Both the position numbers and the translations under genes were made by a program. From NCBI GenBank assembly GCA_963682005.1, contig OY820914.1, positions 3,906,001 through 3,970,000 on the forward strand: DNA of 64,000 nucleotides, given 5' to 3'. The notes beneath the pieces were generated by a model. It did not search any database. It saw only the letters and a list, made by a program, of their open reading frames with translations, and was not told where the DNA came from. This DNA is from CAIYUC01 sp963682005. Its GTDB lineage: Bacteria > Bacteroidota > Bacteroidia > Bacteroidales > FEN-979. Below are positions 60,388-64,000 of this stretch, piece after piece (position 1 is the first letter of the stretch; the number at the start of each line of letters is the position of its first letter).

Positions 60388-60825
60388 TTAGTCTTTTAAT
60401 CCGCGTTTAATTGCGGGAAAAAATGAATTGATAATGTTTTTCGCCTCTTCAAGAGATTGATATTCCTTTACAAGGATACCGGGGCAGCCGGAGATCATGG
60501 CTGAAAGTTTCTTTCCTTCCTGATTTCGGTACAGACAAATGATCTTCTTTCCAAGGTCAAGTGCTTTGGCGATCTCAAAACCGACGCCGAGGCTTGGCGT
60601 TGAAACTTCGGCAACAACAAACTCAGAGGATGAGAGCCACTCAAGGTCACGTTCGAAGATTTCCCGGTCTGTCATGTTCTCCTCGCCGGAAGGGGTAAGC
60701 GCTGAACTACCTACATGTTCTGTGAGCACTTCACCGATTGTCTGAAGGTACCCGATGATCTGCCGGTAAATTTCCTTGTCATTCCGTCCGCCCCGGATCG
60801 AGCCTGCAAAATAGATCTTCTTCAT
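60388..60825 (-). CDS. Nucleoside 2-deoxyribosyltransferase-like / Rcl-like hydrolase
   Basis: A 145-residue protein of the Rcl (2'-deoxynucleoside 5'-phosphate N-hydrolase) fold: Y-F-A-G-S-I-R-G-G (residues 4-12), D-L-E-W-L-S-S-S-E-F-V-V-A-E-V-S and G-V-G-F-E-I-A-K-A-L, where Glu is the catalytic nucleophile. It should cleave N-glycosidic bonds of deoxynucleotides. Overlaps the QueG-like gene by 4 bp (ATGA). Confidence 0.85.
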   Translation of the reverse strand: MKKIYFAGSIRGGRNDKEIYRQIIGYLQTIGEVLTEHVGSSALTPSGEENMTDREIFERDLEWLSSSEFVVAEVSTPSLGVGFEIAKALDLGKKIICLYRNQEGKKLSAMISGCPGILVKEYQSLEEAKNIINSFFPAIKRGLKD

Positions 60826-61574
60826 CTTTTCTTATTTTTTCCGTCAGAACGGGGGCCAGGCGCGGCATTTCTGCCAACCCGGCAAACTGCCACACAAATC
60901 CCGCAGATCCGCCTGTCGATCTTTAAATGGGTTCGCCCGAATTCAATGCATTGTTCCCTGCACCGGTAAGCGTTAAAAAAGACATCACGGTCAGTATGAA
61001 TGTCCCATAACTGACCGGTTGCCGCGCCTGCCGGGCATTTTTCGACACAAATAATACATTTGCCGCACCTGCTTTTTTCAATCGGTTCATCACCGAGCTT
61101 AATTTCGTGATTGATCAGGATGCTGGCAAGTCTTAATCTTGCCCCAAATTTTGTTGAAATAAAAAGATCCGTTTTGCCTATCCATCCAAGCCCGGCACGT
61201 GTTGCCACCATTTTATGGGAAACTTCGTACCTGAGATTGGGGAGAAGACGGTCAAAGGTTTCAGGATCCGTTGAGATGGTCGGTTTGACTGCCATCGCAA
61301 GGATCCCGCAATCTTTTAGTTCCGCTACGACATCTTCACAAACTGCCTGCAGCTTAAGGTTTATCTCCGTGAAATGGTCGAGGTATTCAAGGGTCGGAGC
61401 TTCCGTGATTTTGTCGATGATCTCATCATCCAGTTTGCATCCGATCGAAATTCCATAGGGATATTCGCTGAATTTTTCATCCAAAAGCCCCCTGAGATCG
61501 GCAAAACCGAATATATACCTTTCTTCAGGGATTAAATGGCTTCTGAGAATTTTGCTCAAACCGGAATTTGTCAT
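60822..61574 (-). CDS. QueG-like 4Fe-4S double cluster protein
   Basis: A 250-residue protein with two Fe-S motifs near the C-terminus: C-G-K-C-I-I-C-V-E-K-C-P and, after a long gap, C-R-E-Q-C and C-G-I-C-V-A-V-C. The N-terminal part (A-G-L-G-W-I-G-K-T-D-L-F-I-S) matches the epoxyqueuosine reductase type, which needs cobalamin. It is shorter than QueG proper (about 310-380) and lacks the C-terminal HEAT region. Likely an iron-sulfur/corrinoid reductase of unknown substrate. Cotranscribed with the Rcl-like gene. Confidence 0.82.
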   Translation of the reverse strand: MTNSGLSKILRSHLIPEERYIFGFADLRGLLDEKFSEYPYGISIGCKLDDEIIDKITEAPTLEYLDHFTEINLKLQAVCEDVVAELKDCGILAMAVKPTISTDPETFDRLLPNLRYEVSHKMVATRAGLGWIGKTDLFISTKFGARLRLASILINHEIKLGDEPIEKSRCGKCIICVEKCPAGAATGQLWDIHTDRDVFFNAYRCREQCIEFGRTHLKIDRRICGICVAVCRVGRNAAPGPRSDGKNKKR

Positions 61575-61612
61575 GGGTCTTGATTCTACGTGAACATTAG
61601 GGTATTATGTTT

Positions 61613-61644
61613 CCATCACTCCATCACTTTATCACTTTACCACC
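61613..61644. repeat. Octanucleotide array CCATCACT
   Basis: Four 8-bp units (CCATCACT, CCATCACT, TTATCACT, TTACCACC) spanning the stop codon (61632-61634) of the minus-strand gene. Confidence 0.8.
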
Positions 61645-62306
61645 TTCTTTTTAAGCGAAGTGATCTTAAAGCTCAACCCGATATGTGTGCTCAGGTTGTT
61701 CCAGATATACTTTGTATTCCAATATGGATTGGAGATTCCCGGATACATGCCTGAAGTATGATAGCCTGCCTGAGAGATGACATAGTCCAGCGTATAATAC
61801 AATCCAAATCGCCCTTCCGTATCAAAGAACAGGTTATAACCGAGTCCGATCACATTGTTGATATACATATCATTTTCTGTAAATGAGTTAAATAAAGTAG
61901 CCACCTGGGGATATCGGTCTCCTTTAAAACGCAGGTACTCGAAGGCATAATGAATGACCAGGTTTTCCCTCCCATAAACATCAAATACGTAAAACTTATA
62001 ACCGGCGATAGCCCCGACACAGGAATTGAGCTTCTCTTCAGGATACGTACCATTATAGAACAAAGCATCGGTCTTTAACGGGTAAACAATTCCGGCAGAA
62101 AACTCATGCTTGCCTGTCCTGATGTATGGCGCAACATAAATTGCGCTCATGTATTTCTTGAGGTAATCCTTATTGGCAGGGAAGTTGGTAAAACCACCCG
62201 CCGTGATCCCAAACTCCTTCATCTCCTGGTCAGACTGGGAAAAAAGGTTTTTAGTGAGCCCGGTAATAACCAGGACTGAACAAAATACTGCAATGATTGT
62301 TTTCAT
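61632..62306 (-). CDS. Exported beta-barrel-like protein
   Basis: A 224-residue protein with signal peptide (T-I-I-A-V-F-C-S-V-L-V-I-T-G-L, cleavage near F-S-Q) and alternating strands rich in Tyr/Phe (F-G-I-T-A-G-G-F, Y-V-A-P-Y-I-R-T-G-K-H-E-F-S-A-G, I-G-L-G-Y-N-L-F-F-D). Probably an outer membrane barrel. The last codons K-K-K-V-V-K are encoded by the start of the octamer array. Function unknown. Confidence 0.75.
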   Translation of the reverse strand: MKTIIAVFCSVLVITGLTKNLFSQSDQEMKEFGITAGGFTNFPANKDYLKKYMSAIYVAPYIRTGKHEFSAGIVYPLKTDALFYNGTYPEEKLNSCVGAIAGYKFYVFDVYGRENLVIHYAFEYLRFKGDRYPQVATLFNSFTENDMYINNVIGLGYNLFFDTEGRFGLYYTLDYVISQAGYHTSGMYPGISNPYWNTKYIWNNLSTHIGLSFKITSLKKKVVK

Positions 62307-62490
62307 GGATCGGTTCTTTTATTATGTCTCTATATTGATTTATACGATAATCAGCATAAACCATCCTTTCTGTGTGATAAAATTATTAAACATATCCGGA
62401 TTTTCGATCTTTCTTCCTATATTTAATGCACTTTTTAACCACAACCTTACCATTATCAGGACAACCCATAATATTCAAATACCAACGATC

Positions 62491-64000
62491 ATGAAAAGGA
62501 AAACATTACTCATTGCATTTCTGATCTGCATGATGGTTTCATTAATAGCCATTTCAAACATGCAGGCGCAGACATTCCAGCTGAACGGCGATACCATAGA
62601 CCTTATGCCGGGTATACCCGCAACGTATAACTTGTTGGCAAATGATGTTATCCCACAGGGGGATTCCATTATTGCACAGGGAGGGAACAGTACGTTGGGA
62701 TCCGTTACCGCTACCCATTCGGGAGGCAATTTTACTTTTACAGCCAACGCATCAGGCAATAATGTTGGAGCACCTGCATTACAACATGGAACTTACCGGG
62801 TCATTGATTTTACCCTGGATTCGATGGCAGTCGGCCAGCTGGTATTCCGGATCCGGGACAGATCGTATGATTCTTTATACATGAACAACATCAATGCAAG
62901 GTTCAATGCCTGCGGAAATCATTTTGTGGGAATGAATTCGCCGCCAAAATTCGAGGTTCCAAAATTTTCCGGAAAGGCCACGATATTTTCAAATGCCCTT
63001 TGGATCGGCGGCCTGGATAATAATTCAACACTGCACCTGGCAGCTGAAAGGTACAGGCAAGGGCCGAATACTGCACCTGCATGGACAAAAGCAGACTACT
63101 GGCCGGGGCCGGTCATGGATTCGGCCGCCTATTCCATTAACCAGGATACCCTATGGAGCAGGATCTGGAACCTGAAAAAATCTGACATTGAATACCACAA
63201 AACCCACTATAATCAAACCGGGTATGTGCCCATTCCGGATATCCTCCAGTGGCCCGGTAACGGGAATGTTTCTCTCGGCCAGGCAACACAGCTGGCTCCG
63301 TATTTCGACCTGAACAATGACGGGCATTATAATGCGATGGATGGGGATTATCCACTGATCAGGGGTGACCAGGCACTATTTTTCATCTTCAACGACGACC
63401 GGAACTATCATTCGGAAAGCCAGGGTAACAAGCTGAAAGCCGAGATCCACGGGATGGCCTATGTCTTCGACATACCCTCGGATTCAGCATTTTTCAATAC
63501 CGTATTCCTGAATTACAAGATCTACAACAGGTCATCCTCGACCTACTCAAATACGTATTTCGGACTGTTTACCGACCTTGATATCGGTTACTCAACCGAT
63601 GATTATATCGGCTGTGATGTAAACCGGGGTTTTTATTATGGCTATAACGGCACTCCCGTGGATGGAAACGGGCAGCCCGAAGCATATGGCGAACATCCTC
63701 CTGCGCAGGCCGTGACGATCCTGGGCGGCCCCCTCCTTGATCCTGATTCCAATGACAATCCTTCCTATAACGGGGACGGTATTTCTGGACCATCGTTTCA
63801 TGGTAGCTGCGACATTGTTCCGTTGAACGGAACTTTTCTGGAAATGAGTTACGGCATCGATACGAGCCAGACAGGCAATTTCCTCGTACGTTCCGAGGCC
63901 ATCAATGGCGTGGGATTCGGAGACGGGATCGTGGATAATGAAAGAGCGGGAATGCAGCGATTTATTAAAACAAATAATGCAAACAGCGGTGTACCTGCTT
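62491..64000 (+). CDS. Large exported protein, partial (runs off the window)
   Basis: The frame opens with ATG at 62491, M-K-R-K-T-L-L-I-A-F-L-I-C-M-M, a signal peptide ending near M-Q-A-Q, and stays open for 503 codons to the end of the window. Segments such as L-P-G-I-P-type linkers are absent; visible are A-P-Y-F-D-L-N-N-D-G-H-Y-N-A-M-D-G-D-Y (an EF-hand or dockerin-like Ca-binding loop) and T-D-L-D-I-G-Y-S-T-D-D. Proteins of this kind in Bacteroidota usually end in a T9SS sorting domain, which would lie outside. Function unknown. Confidence 0.8.
   Translation, partial: MKRKTLLIAFLICMMVSLIAISNMQAQTFQLNGDTIDLMPGIPATYNLLANDVIPQGDSIIAQGGNSTLGSVTATHSGGNFTFTANASGNNVGAPALQHGTYRVIDFTLDSMAVGQLVFRIRDRSYDSLYMNNINARFNACGNHFVGMNSPPKFEVPKFSGKATIFSNALWIGGLDNNSTLHLAAERYRQGPNTAPAWTKADYWPGPVMDSAAYSINQDTLWSRIWNLKKSDIEYHKTHYNQTGYVPIPDILQWPGNGNVSLGQATQLAPYFDLNNDGHYNAMDGDYPLIRGDQALFFIFNDDRNYHSESQGNKLKAEIHGMAYVFDIPSDSAFFNTVFLNYKIYNRSSSTYSNTYFGLFTDLDIGYSTDDYIGCDVNRGFYYGYNGTPVDGNGQPEAYGEHPPAQAVTILGGPLLDPDSNDNPSYNGDGISGPSFHGSCDIVPLNGTFLEMSYGIDTSQTGNFLVRSEAINGVGFGDGIVDNERAGMQRFIKTNNANSGVPA

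Overview
The window reads as a chromosomal segment of an environmental, probably anaerobic member of the Bacteroidota. Supporting signs are several promoters of the TTTG-N18/20-TAnnTTTG type, frequent GTG and TTG starts, modular secreted proteins, a flexirubin-type tyrosine ammonia-lyase and the intergenic repeats common in this phylum. The species cannot be named from the sequence.

Layout. (1) 1-4.1 kb: housekeeping or unrelated genes: a GNAT acetyltransferase, a DUF4402 exported protein, acetate kinase and a 3-hydroxyacyl-CoA dehydrogenase behind a clear promoter, and an unknown protein. (2) 4.2-49.3 kb: one very large biosynthetic region, almost all on the minus strand, with two plus-strand genes at 14.0-17.0 kb. 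It encodes an aryl-polyene/flexirubin-like lipid pathway. (3) 49.3-51.1 kb: a junk-like strip with a truncated four-helix-bundle gene, a REP-flanked RAYT transposase broken by a stop codon, and a tRNA-Arg(ACG). (4) 51.1-64 kb: unrelated, mostly exported proteins (a Gly/Tyr-rich repeat protein, a small lipoprotein, two beta-barrel-like proteins, an M6 protease, a BNR-repeat protein, and a large partial CDS running off the right edge), plus a nucleotide hydrolase-like and a QueG-like enzyme.

How the biosynthetic genes should work together (inference from families). The ammonia-lyase at 47.7-49.2 kb should make 4-coumarate as an aryl starter. Three acyl carrier proteins, a malonyltransferase, four complete FabF/FabB-type ketosynthases plus a fifth divergent one, two KS/CLF tandem pairs, FabG and two complementary hotdog dehydratases would extend it into a polyene. 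Export and lipid attachment are suggested by an RND/MMPL-PlsC-methyltransferase fusion, an LpxL-like acyltransferase, a LolA-like carrier, an ABC-2 exporter, a GT2-DUF2062 protein, a polysaccharide deacetylase, an Ntn-hydrolase (C45) and two BtrH-like acyltransferases.

What sets the region apart from textbook clusters is five B12-binding-type radical SAM proteins, a CrtI/retinol-saturase-like oxidoreductase, a KAS III-like protein without its usual His and Asn, a CoA-type module (one 3-hydroxyacyl-CoA dehydrogenase and two crotonases), and a tandemly duplicated gene pair (BtrH-like plus small XRE-like protein). No recognisable DarA is present. The product is therefore probably a modified aryl-polyene lipid rather than a standard flexirubin. 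Many gene ends in the window coincide with short tandem repeats of 7 bp (sometimes 8 bp) whose unit differs from locus to locus.
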